A stretch of 10,976 nt of DNA from positions 1-10,976 of the forward strand of contig JAJQDK010000094.1 of assembly GCA_021202245.1 (NCBI GenBank), in the 5' to 3' direction. Source of the stretch: Clostridiales bacterium. GTDB lineage: Bacteria > Bacillota > Clostridia > Oscillospirales > Acutalibacteraceae. The stretch's first letter is position 1. The number at the start of each line of letters is the position of its first letter. Below the pieces are notes generated by a model. It made no database searches. It saw only the letters and a list, made by a program, of their open reading frames with translations, and was not told the DNA's origin. Below, piece after piece: positions 1-6,213 of this stretch. A program made the translations under genes and the position numbers.

Positions 1-319
1 GCCGATGCTTGTTACGCTGTCGGGAATAGTTACACTTGTAAGGCTGTCGCAGTCCTCAAATGCAGAATCGCCGATGCTTGTTACGGTGTAGCCGTCAATA
101 GCTGAGGTGATTTCAAGGTCGGTAGCTTCTCCGGTATACCCTGTTATCTCAGCAGTGCCGTCAGTGAGTATCTCATACTCATAATCATCGCTTGCGGTGC
201 CGGCCTCATCGGCGCTCGCAGTTTCCGCAGCAGATACCGTGAACGGCACAACCGAAAATACGCTGAGCAGCATTATGACTGCCAGGAGGACGGATAACGG
301 TTTTTGAATCTTTTTTCAT
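1..319 (-). CDS. BspA-type leucine-rich-repeat surface protein, N-terminal part, frame broken just after the start codon
   Basis: Reading leftward from position 300 the frame is open to the window edge. It encodes a hydrophobic signal-peptide core (PLSVLLAVIMLLSVFSVVPF) ending near VSA-A, an acidic stretch (ETASADEAG, DDYEYEIL), then LRR_5/BspA repeats with the signature TSIGDSAFEDC, SLTSVTIPDSV, TSIG. The repeat unit is 23 residues, and the 16 bases at 1-16 recur exactly 69 bp away at 70-85. Such proteins are usually exported and bind surfaces or host proteins; the C-terminal anchor lies outside the window. A perfect AGGAGG site precedes the ATG at 319-317, but that ATG runs through six A's into a frame ending after about 35 codons. 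Deleting one A would join it to the signal peptide as M-K-K-I-Q-K-P-L. In the signal-peptide frame a TGA overlaps the ATG, so no upstream start exists; the next in-frame ATG is at 273-271, inside the hydrophobic core. The family is clear. Whether the frameshift is a sequence error, a phase-variable tract or a dead gene is open. Confidence 0.8.
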
Positions 320-362
320 TGATTTTGCCTCCTTAATTTGGATAAAATATTTATATAATTTG

Positions 363-387
363 CCGATGTTAAGCAAGCTTACATCGG
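363..387. promoter_or_regulatory. Interrupted dyad upstream of the LRR gene (possible operator or leader hairpin)
   Basis: CCGATGT (363-369) and ACATCGG (381-387) are perfect inverted repeats, with inner arms AAGC and GCTT making an 11-bp stem with one bulged base. The dyad lies 44-68 bp upstream of the LRR start codon, just upstream of an AT-rich stretch (TATATAAAT on the minus strand) that could hold a weak -10. It could be a repressor site or a hairpin in a transcript. No regulator is identified, and no convincing -35/-10 pair was found. Confidence 0.35.
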
Positions 388-520
388 ACTTTGTCCCGAG
401 TTAAAAGTGCGGTCACGCTGCGCCGACTGCTATTTTTCTGCATGGTGGCAACGTCGACATACCGTTGCGGTGAGCCGTCTGTTTTTGTATATTTCTTCTT
501 GTAAAAATTTAAATCGGAGC

Positions 521-660
521 AACGCTCTGTCAAGCTCGCTTGAAACAGAGCTTGCGATAGATTGCAGCTTGCAAAGGGGAGCGTTAGCTTCTCAGTGTTT
601 CAGTGGGAGATTACAGCTCCCTCTGAAATGATGAACGGCACCCGCCGCCTTAGTGGCGGG
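521..660 (+). other. Cluster of consecutive hairpins, possible structured RNA of unknown family
   Basis: Within 140 bases there are several independent stems. GCTCTGTCAAG (524-534) pairs with CTTG-AA-ACAGAGC (539-551) around the loop CTCG. TTGCA-GCT-TGCAA is at 562-574. TTTCAG-T-GGGAG (598-609) pairs with CTCCC-T-CTGAAA (617-628). CCCGCCGC-CTTA-GTGGCGGG is at 641-660. AACGCTC (521-527) can also pair with GAGCGTT (579-585), closing a multibranch alternative to the first stem. In the last hairpin the only non-Watson-Crick pair is G-U on the plus strand but A-C on the minus strand, which weakly favours plus-strand RNA. No T-run follows it, so it is not a standard terminator. I do not recognise a known RNA family. 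Confidence 0.35.
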
Positions 661-782
661 GGACATCTTTGCATAAGTTATATGATTATTGTATCATATT
701 TACAATTATTTTGCAACATACAGGTGGAAATTTGATTAAATAAATTTTAATCGGACTTTCTATAACAATAAAAGGCAAAAAT

Positions 783-826
783 TTACAACAAGTCCGTAGC
801 GACGGTCAGTGACCGCCACGTTGTAA
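783..826. repeat. Palindrome-family unit A (inverted orientation)
   Basis: The core on the minus strand reads GGCG-GTCA-C-TGAC-CGTC followed by GCTACG (plus 795-817). It matches the unit at 1246-1268 with one mismatch in 23 bases, in opposite orientation. An outer pair, TTACAAC (783-789) and GTTGTAA (820-826), lengthens the hairpin. Confidence 0.65.
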
Positions 827-857
827 GTATATTTTTATAATGTTCACGGAGCTAAAG

Positions 858-1055
858 CACCTACACCTCATCCGTCACCATACGGTGACACCTTCCCCTC
901 AAGGGGAAGGCTTGGATAAGCAGGAAAACGTCATCTCTCAGCAAGGCTTCCCCTTGAGGTATTCCCTTGATAAGGGAAATGGCGCGTAGCGACAAAGGGT
1001 TTGCCGTTTTCGCAGAAAAAAGCTGGCTGCGGAGCAGACTGATGAGGTGTAGGCG
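858..1055. mobile_element. 198-bp MITE-like element with terminal inverted repeats and internal hairpins
   Basis: The ends are near-perfect inverted repeats: CACCTACACCTCATCCGTC at 858-876 and, reversed, CGCCTACACCTCATCAGTC at 1037-1055 (17 of 19 match). Inside are GTCACC-ATAC-GGTGAC (874-889), CCTTCCCC-TCAA-GGGGAAGG (891-910), a longer inverted pair linking about 897-914 to 942-959 with one mismatch, and TTCCCTT-GAT-AAGGGAA (962-978). No open frame encodes a transposase, so any movement would need help in trans. I recall similar ACCTCATCCGTC...GATGAGGT elements scattered between genes of gut Clostridia, but that is memory, not a search. No clear target-site duplication is visible at the ends. 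Confidence 0.6.
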
Positions 1056-1171
1056 TGCAACGCCGTGTAACCTAATAAAAACTATAATTTTTTATTCATT
1101 TTTGATTTAAAGGTAAACGAATATAGCTTTATCAAAGGTTTAATTTTAATAAAACATCCTGCCTTTACTTC

Positions 1172-1198
1172 GGGCGGATACTATCCGTCCCTACGAGG
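1172..1198. repeat. Palindrome-family unit B
   Basis: GGGCGGATA (1172-1180), a single C, then TATCCGTCC (1182-1190), followed by CTACGAGG. It has the same plan as units A, C and D: arms starting GGCG/GGGCG, a one-base C centre and a CTACGA-type tail. One arm pair is a G-T wobble. Confidence 0.6.
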
Positions 1199-1245
1199 TT
1201 GTGGGTCATCAAGTGACAGCACACAGTGGTAGGCGTTGCGGCAAT

Positions 1246-1270
1246 GGCGGTCACTGACCGCCGCTACGAA
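1246..1270. repeat. Palindrome-family unit C
   Basis: GGCGGTCA-C-TGACCGCC (1246-1262) is a perfect palindrome around one base, followed by the tail GCTACGAA. It is the inverted counterpart of unit A, about 430 bp away. Confidence 0.65.
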
Positions 1271-1337
1271 ATGGCGATAATTAAAAGCTTGTACACGGTA
1301 ATATACGGTTACATATAACTATACTGCTTGCAACTGT

Positions 1338-1376
1338 GGCGCACACTGTGCGCCGCTGCGAAAACGGCTGCGCCGT
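1338..1376. repeat. Palindrome-family unit D plus adjacent GC hairpin
   Basis: GGCGCACA-C-TGTGCGCC (1338-1354) is a perfect palindrome around one C, followed by GCTGCGAAAA. It is the same design as unit C with different inner arms. A second perfect hairpin, ACGGC-TGC-GCCGT, sits at 1364-1376. Confidence 0.6.
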
Positions 1377-1381
1377 GCGGA

Positions 1382-1409
1382 TATTCCCTTGATAAGGCAA
1401 AAATTTACA
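1382..1409. repeat. Two joined 16-bp direct-repeat copies
   Basis: TATTCCCTTGATAAGG at 1382-1397 is an exact copy of 960-975 inside the MITE-like element. AAGGCAAAAATTTACA at 1394-1409 is an exact copy of 772-787, upstream of that element. The two repeats overlap here, so this spot joins sequence found on either side of the element's left end. Confidence 0.55.
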
Positions 1410-1439
1410 CTCCTTATTTTCCTTAAGTTGACGGCATTG

Positions 1440-1476
1440 CAAAACAGACGGCTTACCTAAGCGGTGAGCCGTCTGT
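1440..1476 (-). terminator. Rho-independent terminator of the clp operon
   Basis: On the minus strand, 20 bp past the clpC stop codon, ACAGACGGCTCACC pairs with GGTAAGCCGTCTGT around a five-base loop, with one C-A mismatch in 14 pairs. A TTTTGC run follows. Position and form fit the end of the ctsR-clpC transcript. Confidence 0.85.
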
Positions 1477-1495
1477 ATACATAAAATGTATTTGA

Positions 1496-3949
1496 TTACT
1501 TGGTTTCAAAGGTGAATTTGCCGTCCTTGTAATCGCATACAACCTCTGAATTTTCCCCGACGCTGCCCGAAAGCATTTCCTCGGAGAGCGCGTCCTCAAT
1601 TTCACTTTGAATTGCACGGCGCAGAGGTCTTGCTCCGTAGGTATCGTCAAAGCCCTTGTCGGCGATTGCCGTTACCGCTTCGTCTGTAAAGGCAATCTTA
1701 ATGTTCATCTTTTCAAGCCGCTCTGCAAGCGTATCAAGCATTTTTGAAGCAATTTGCTTTATCTCGTTCTGATTGAGCTTGTTGAACACTATTATATCGT
1801 CAACACGGTTGAGAAATTCGGGGCGGAAAACATTTTTCAGCTCTGCTGTAACAAGCTGTTTGATGTCCCTTTGCTCCTCCTCACGGTCGCTTGAGCCGGC
1901 AAAGCCGAGCGACTGCTGCTTTTCGGTAATCAGACGTGCGCCTACGTTTGAGGTCATAATGATAACGGTGTTCTTAAAATCAACCGTTCTGCCCTGAGAG
2001 TCGGTCAGTCTGCCGTCCTCAAGAATTTGCAGAAGCATATTGAAAACATCGGGGTGAGCCTTTTCAATCTCGTCAAAAAGAACAACCGAATACGGCTTTT
2101 GCCTTACCTTTTCGGTGAGCTGTCCGCCCTCTTCAAAGCCTACATATCCGGGCGGCGAGCCGATGAGCTTTGACACCGTGTGCTTTTCCATATACTCGCT
2201 CATATCAAGGCGAAGCATTGCGTTTTCATCGCCGAACATCGCCTGCGCAAGAGCCTTGCACAGCTCGGTTTTGCCCACGCCCGTGGGGCCGAGGAAAATG
2301 AAGGAGCCTACGGGACGTTTGGGGTCCTTAAGACCCACTCTGCCTCTGCGGATTGCCTTGGCAACTGCGCCGACTGCCTCGTCCTGACCCACAACTCTGT
2401 CGTGCAGAACGCTTTCCATATTGAGCAGTCTTTCGCTTTCCTCCTGCGTGAGCTGAACCACGGGAATACCCGTCCATTCGGAAACAATCTTGGCTATATC
2501 CTCAGCCCTGACCTCGCCGCAGTTTGACTTCTGTTTTTCCTGCCATTCCTTTTTGGCGTTATCAAGCTGAGTCTGAACCTCCTTTTGCTCGTCACGAAGC
2601 TTTGCGGCACGTTCAAAATCCTGCTCGTTGATTGCGCTTGCTTTTTCCTTTTCGAAGTCGGCAATCCTGTCCTCAAGCGATTTTACATCCGGCGGAGAGG
2701 TAAGGGACGCAAGCCTTACCTTTGAAGCGCCCTCGTCAATTAGGTCAATCGCCTTGTCGGGAAGATACCTGTCGGCAATGTAGCGCGATGAAAGCTCCAC
2801 TGCGGCATTGATAGCCTCGTCGGTAATTTTTACCTTGTGGTGAGCCTCGTAGCTGTCACGCAGACCCTTAAGAATTTCCACCGCCTGTTCCGGAGTTGGC
2901 TCGCCGACCTTTACCGGCTGAAAACGGCGTTCCAACGCAGCGTCCTTTTCAATGTACTTTCTGTACTCGTTGAGCGTGGTTGCGCCGATTACCTGAAAAT
3001 CTCCTCTTGCAAGCGCCGGCTTCAGAATGTTTGCGGCGTCTGCGCTACCCTCTGCCGAACCGGCGCCCACAATGGTGTGAAGCTCATCTATAAACAAAAT
3101 CGTATTCTTTGATTTTTTTACCTCGTCAATGGCAGCCTTGATTCTCTCCTCAAAGTCGCCGCGATATTTTGTGCCTGCAACCATACCCGTAAGGTCAAGG
3201 CTGACTACCCTTTTATCCTTTAGAATTTCGGGGACGTCGCCCTTTGAAATCTCAAGCGCAAGCCCCTCTGCAACCGCAGTTTTGCCTACGCCCGGCTCGC
3301 CGATAAGCACAGGATTGTTTTTTGTGCGGCGTGACAAAATTTGAATCACACGCTGAATTTCCTTTTCACGGCCTATAACCGGGTCAATCTCGCCGTTTTT
3401 TGCCGCCTTGGTTAAATCTCTGCCGTACTTTTCAAGCGCGGAGCCGCCCTGTTGTCCCTGAGGCGCGCCGTAGCCGCCCTCGCCTTGGGCATAAGGACTT
3501 TCCGCTCCGCCGTTTTGCAGTCCGCTTGAAACCGCATCGGTGATTGCGTTTTCGCTTACTCCCAGCTCACGCAAAATTGACGCTGCGTAGCTGTCCTGCT
3601 CGGCAATAACCGCAAGAAGAAGATGCTCGGTACCCACATAGCTGTTGCCCATTCTTGATGAAGCCAGCATGGAAGTTCTCAGCACACGCTTTGTGCGGGG
3701 AGTAAAATCGTCGGGGGTGAGCGCAGAAGCTATGCCTGCTCCGTCAACGCTTTTTATTTTTTCCGTCAGCGCCTCCTGCGTAGCTCCGCACTGCTCAAGC
3801 GCAGCGGCGGCTACTCCGGTGCCCTCCTTTGCAAGTCCGAGCAAAATATGCTCCGTGCCGACATAGCTGTGACCCATTTCCTGAGCGCTTTCCAACGCAA
3901 GATTGAGCGCCTTGTTTGCCTTTTGTGTAAATCCTCTGAATTCATACAT
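1496..3949 (-). CDS. clpC: ATP-dependent Clp protease ATP-binding subunit ClpC
   Basis: 817 residues, the usual ClpC length. ClpC is a hexameric AAA+ unfoldase that feeds substrates, including arginine-phosphorylated proteins, into ClpP. The order is: a double Clp-N domain (about 1-145, with the paired HSYVGTEH and NSYVGTEH motifs), a Gly/Gln-rich linker (about 146-172), AAA+ module 1 with Walker A GEPGVGKT (217-224) and Walker B ILFIDE (284-289), a UVR-bearing coiled middle domain (about 425-465), and AAA+ module 2 with Walker A GPTGVGKT (554-561), Walker B VVLFDE (622-627) and sensor-2 GARPLRR (773-779). LGF at 681-683 lies where the ClpP-docking tripeptide is expected, and the M-domain separates ClpC from ClpA and ClpE. 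It is last in the operon, 35 bp after mcsB, with a GAGGG ribosome site 9 bases before the ATG. No odd features. Confidence 0.97.
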   Translation of the reverse strand: MYEFRGFTQKANKALNLALESAQEMGHSYVGTEHILLGLAKEGTGVAAAALEQCGATQEALTEKIKSVDGAGIASALTPDDFTPRTKRVLRTSMLASSRMGNSYVGTEHLLLAVIAEQDSYAASILRELGVSENAITDAVSSGLQNGGAESPYAQGEGGYGAPQGQQGGSALEKYGRDLTKAAKNGEIDPVIGREKEIQRVIQILSRRTKNNPVLIGEPGVGKTAVAEGLALEISKGDVPEILKDKRVVSLDLTGMVAGTKYRGDFEERIKAAIDEVKKSKNTILFIDELHTIVGAGSAEGSADAANILKPALARGDFQVIGATTLNEYRKYIEKDAALERRFQPVKVGEPTPEQAVEILKGLRDSYEAHHKVKITDEAINAAVELSSRYIADRYLPDKAIDLIDEGASKVRLASLTSPPDVKSLEDRIADFEKEKASAINEQDFERAAKLRDEQKEVQTQLDNAKKEWQEKQKSNCGEVRAEDIAKIVSEWTGIPVVQLTQEESERLLNMESVLHDRVVGQDEAVGAVAKAIRRGRVGLKDPKRPVGSFIFLGPTGVGKTELCKALAQAMFGDENAMLRLDMSEYMEKHTVSKLIGSPPGYVGFEEGGQLTEKVRQKPYSVVLFDEIEKAHPDVFNMLLQILEDGRLTDSQGRTVDFKNTVIIMTSNVGARLITEKQQSLGFAGSSDREEEQRDIKQLVTAELKNVFRPEFLNRVDDIIVFNKLNQNEIKQIASKMLDTLAERLEKMNIKIAFTDEAVTAIADKGFDDTYGARPLRRAIQSEIEDALSEEMLSGSVGENSEVVCDYKDGKFTFETK

Positions 3950-3984
3950 AATAAATTACCCTCTTTCCGTGAACGGGCAAAATA

Positions 3985-4977
3985 TCAGGAGAGCGTTTCT
4001 CTCAAAAGCTTTGCCCTTTCTATATCTCTGTCGTGTGCCGACAGGTTTTTATTGCTGTTTACCGTCAGTGTTGCAGGCTCAACAGCCTTCATAAGCTTAT
4101 CGACGGTTTCCGTTGAAACCTCCGTAATCTGTCCCGAAGCAATTCCGAAGCGCACGTTTGACAAAAGACTCAGCGCTTCCTCGTGTGTCATCACAAGCGC
4201 AGATTTCAAAATGCCTAAGCTTCGGCTTATGTTGTCCTGAACCTCTATACTTTTTGCAAGTCTGTCCCTTGCCTGATTTTCCTGAGCGACAAGCTGGTTT
4301 GTTATGTTTTTAAGATTTTCGATAGCCGCCTTTTCGGATATTCCCAAGGTCACCTGGTTAGAAAGCTGATACATTGCGCCGTTGGGCTCGCTTCCTTCGC
4401 CGTATGCTCCCCTGATTGTCAATCCGAGCTTTGAAAGATTTCCGGCAATTCTGCTGATTGCACGGCTCTTTTCAAGCGCAGGCAGATGAAGCATTACCGA
4501 GGCTCTCATACCCGTGCCGAGGTTGGTCGGGCATTGGGTGAGATAGCCGAGCTTTTTGTCAAAGGCATAATCAAGATTTTCATCAAGCAGAGTGTCAAGC
4601 TTGTCGGCGGTGTCATATGCCTCCTCAAGCGAAAGTCCGTCCCTGATTACCTGAAGCCTGATGTGGTCCTCCTCGTTAATCATAATGCTGAGGCTTTCGT
4701 CCTTGCTAAGCAGCAATGCTCTGCCCTCTGTATCGCTGATAAATTCAGGGCTTACAATTCTCTTTTCAACAAGCGAAACTCCCTGCTGAGGTGTAAGCTC
4801 GCTCATTTTGATAAACGAAAAATCGGAAGCAATCGGGCTGTTGCTGTCCTTAAGCGCGCTCTTGACCTTTTCTGTTACCTTTTCCCTGCCCTGCTGCGAA
4901 AGTCTGCACGGGAACGGAAAGTCCCTGAGGTTGCGCGCAAGTCTTACTCTGGTTGAAATTACAACGTCGCTGCTCAT
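3985..4977 (-). CDS. mcsB: Protein-arginine kinase McsB
   Basis: 330 residues, slightly shorter than the B. subtilis protein (about 363). McsB is a phosphagen-kinase-fold enzyme that phosphorylates arginines of CtsR and of misfolded proteins, marking them for ClpCP. Visible signatures are the N-terminal STRVRLARN nucleotide-binding motif, INEEDHIRLQ in the catalytic region, YLTQCPTNLGTGMRASVMLHLP, and IRGAYGEGSE followed by the SNQ motif. The RDIERA sequence at 317-322 matches the RDxxRA motif that binds phosphoarginine allosterically, so regulation is probably conserved. The start ATG is 2 bp past the mcsA stop, with GGAGG inside the end of mcsA, indicating translational coupling. Confidence 0.96.
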   Translation of the reverse strand: MSSDVVISTRVRLARNLRDFPFPCRLSQQGREKVTEKVKSALKDSNSPIASDFSFIKMSELTPQQGVSLVEKRIVSPEFISDTEGRALLLSKDESLSIMINEEDHIRLQVIRDGLSLEEAYDTADKLDTLLDENLDYAFDKKLGYLTQCPTNLGTGMRASVMLHLPALEKSRAISRIAGNLSKLGLTIRGAYGEGSEPNGAMYQLSNQVTLGISEKAAIENLKNITNQLVAQENQARDRLAKSIEVQDNISRSLGILKSALVMTHEEALSLLSNVRFGIASGQITEVSTETVDKLMKAVEPATLTVNSNKNLSAHDRDIERAKLLRETLS

Positions 4978-4979
4978 AA

Positions 4980-5486
4980 TTATGCCTCCGATTCTTTTAT
5001 TTTATCTCTGAGCTCTGCGGCATATTCAAAATTCTGTTCCTTAACCGCTTTGTCAAGCTCTGCTCTCAGCTTTTTGATTTTGTCCTGCTTTACCTCTTCG
5101 GGGGATTTTTCCGATTTTGATTTATCGGCAATCCGGCTGTTCTTTCCGCAGTGGGTTGTGTTGCCGTGAATTCTTCTGATGAGCGGCTGAAGCTCATCGC
5201 CGAAGGTTTCATAGCAGTGCGCGCAGCCCACATGACCCGACTTTGCAATGTCCGAGTAGGTGCTTCCGCAGAACTCGCATCTTGTTGCCTGAGTCCTTAC
5301 CGGAAGAGCGTTTCCGAAAAAGCTTCCCAAAAAGTTTGAAAATTCGTCCTGCATATCGCCGAACAGGTTGGTGTAGCCCATTTTCTTTGCGCAGTCGCTG
5401 CAAAGGTCATATTCTCTGAACTCGCCGTTTATAACTGTTTTTACGTGTGTGTTGGCGTTGTTTGCGCCGCATTTTTGACATTTCAT
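4980..5486 (-). CDS. mcsA: McsA, zinc-binding activator of McsB
   Basis: 168 residues. McsA binds and activates the arginine kinase McsB and helps it act on CtsR and ClpC substrates. Metal-binding cysteine pairs are visible at C3/C6, C29/C32, C70/C73 and C88/C91, plus the conserved HVGCAHCYETF and RRIHG segments. The last 36 residues form a UVR motif (EQNFEYAAELRDKIKE) like the one in the middle domain of ClpC, the element thought to mediate contacts between these partners. It follows ctsR after 15 bp, with GGGAGG 8 bases before the ATG, and precedes mcsB by 2 bp. Confidence 0.95.
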   Translation of the reverse strand: MKCQKCGANNANTHVKTVINGEFREYDLCSDCAKKMGYTNLFGDMQDEFSNFLGSFFGNALPVRTQATRCEFCGSTYSDIAKSGHVGCAHCYETFGDELQPLIRRIHGNTTHCGKNSRIADKSKSEKSPEEVKQDKIKKLRAELDKAVKEQNFEYAAELRDKIKESEA

Positions 5487-5501
5487 AATATAGCCTCCCT
5501 A

Positions 5502-5954
5502 TCAGCTGCTGAGTGTGAGCAGCATATTTTTGAACAAGTCCGCGCGAACCGAATCATGCTTATCCTGTTCAACCTGTGTGAGTGTTCTGTCCGACAGCGC
5601 CGCCGCTATAAGCTTTGCCGACTGCAAATTCATTAGCTGTCTTTGCAGCATATTATTCAGCATAATTTCCGCCGAAGCCTTGTCAAGCGAGCTGCCTACC
5701 GAATTTATTATATGCATAACGGCGGTGCCTCTATCCGTTTTTACCCGACTGATGCGTATGTAACCGCCGCCGCCTCTGCGGCTTTCCACGATGTACCCCT
5801 GCTCCGGAGTAAAGCGTGAAGTGATTACATAGTTAATCTGGCTGGGCACACAGCCGAGGCTGCCTGCAAGCTCGTTGCGCTGAATTTCGGCGCTGCCGTT
5901 TTGCTCATCGAGCATTTCCGTAATGTATTGAGCTACCAAGTCGCTCATTCTCAT
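5502..5954 (-). CDS. ctsR: Transcriptional repressor CtsR of class III stress genes
   Basis: 150 residues, close to the usual 150-155. CtsR is a dimeric winged-helix repressor of clp genes that loses DNA binding on heat or after McsB arginine phosphorylation. The helix-turn-helix lies around residues 25-47 (RNELAGSLGCVPSQINYVITSR). The wing carries ESRRGGGGYIRI, where the glycine run at 61-64 is the known heat-sensing loop and the adjacent arginines correspond to the DNA-contacting, phosphorylatable positions. The C-terminal helical domain fits the family. It is the first gene of the operon, directly behind its own operator, so it is autoregulated. Two in-frame ATGs lie 6 bp apart (5954 and 5948); the first has GAGGCG at 7 bases and is preferred. 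Confidence 0.96.
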   Translation of the reverse strand: MRMSDLVAQYITEMLDEQNGSAEIQRNELAGSLGCVPSQINYVITSRFTPEQGYIVESRRGGGGYIRISRVKTDRGTAVMHIINSVGSSLDKASAEIMLNNMLQRQLMNLQSAKLIAAALSDRTLTQVEQDKHDSVRADLFKNMLLTLSS

Positions 5955-5997
5955 TTTTATCGCCTCATTTCCTTAGGTTCTTTCAACCTTTAATTAC

Positions 5998-6026
5998 AGT
6001 ATAAGGTCAAGGTCAAAGAAAGTCAA
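5998..6026 (-). promoter_or_regulatory. Sigma-A-type promoter of the ctsR-mcsA-mcsB-clpC operon
   Basis: On the minus strand TTGACT (6026-6021) and TATACT (6003-5998) are separated by exactly 17 bp, 5 of 6 consensus bases each. Transcription would begin near 5991, giving a leader of about 37 nt before ctsR. The CtsR boxes cover the -35 element and the spacer. Confidence 0.85.
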
Positions 6027-6043
6027 AGTCAATTAAAGTCAAA
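6005..6043. promoter_or_regulatory. CtsR operator, overlapping heptad direct repeats
   Basis: The known CtsR box is two RGTCAAA-type heptads 3 bp apart. Box 1 is GGTCAAA-GAA-AGTCAAA (6011-6027). Box 2 is AGTCAAT-TAA-AGTCAAA (6027-6043), sharing one base with box 1. An extra heptad, GGTCAAG, is at 6005-6011. The array falls into 16-bp repeats starting at 6005, 6021 and 6037, and lies on the operon promoter. Confidence 0.9.
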
Positions 6044-6150
6044 TTACAAAGGTTAATCTTCCGTTTTCTCTTGAATACTTTTAAATGCTCGTGTTTACTA
6101 AAAAATAAAAAATTTTTGACTTTTTCTGACCTTCGCTTTTTTCGGCAAAA

Positions 6151-6184
6151 ACAAAAAAACACGGCAGGCTTTCACCCACCGTGT
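6151..6184 (-). terminator. Rho-independent terminator after the zinc-ribbon gene
   Basis: On the minus strand ACACGGTGGG pairs with CCTGCCGTGT (two G-U pairs) around the six-base loop TGAAAG, followed directly by a seven-base T run. It lies 30 bp past the zinc-ribbon stop codon and separates this unit from the ctsR promoter downstream. Confidence 0.9.
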
Positions 6185-6213
6185 ACAGTGTAAAAATATT
6201 ATAATATTCTATA

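Larger units (their letters stand above)
320..1437. other. Gene-free intergenic mosaic of hairpins and short repeats
   Basis: About 1.1 kb separates the LRR start from the clpC terminator, and I see no believable gene in it. Short open frames here have no family resemblance and mostly no ribosome binding site. AT-rich spacers (roughly 665-780, 1075-1165 and 1270-1330) alternate with GC-rich hairpins. From left to right: a dyad at 363-387, stacked hairpins at 521-660, a palindrome unit at 783-826, a 198-bp MITE-like element at 858-1055, palindromes at 1172-1198, 1246-1268 and 1338-1354, a GC hairpin at 1364-1376, and fragments of the same repeats at 1382-1409. The plus strand from 363 to 1437 points at no gene, so the region is a dumping ground for repeats, may encode an untranslated RNA, or both. 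Confidence 0.7.

Noticed and set aside
407..631. Plus-strand open frame of 74 codons in the intergenic mosaic
   Set aside because: No ribosome binding site, low-complexity composition without family resemblance, and it runs through several hairpins.
783..1376. Possible CRISPR array from repeated palindromes
   Set aside because: Units occur in both orientations at irregular spacing, with no uniform repeats or spacers and no cas genes.
4486..4956. Long plus-strand open frame antisense to mcsB
   Set aside because: It is a shadow of the mcsB coding sequence with no start signal or recognisable domain.
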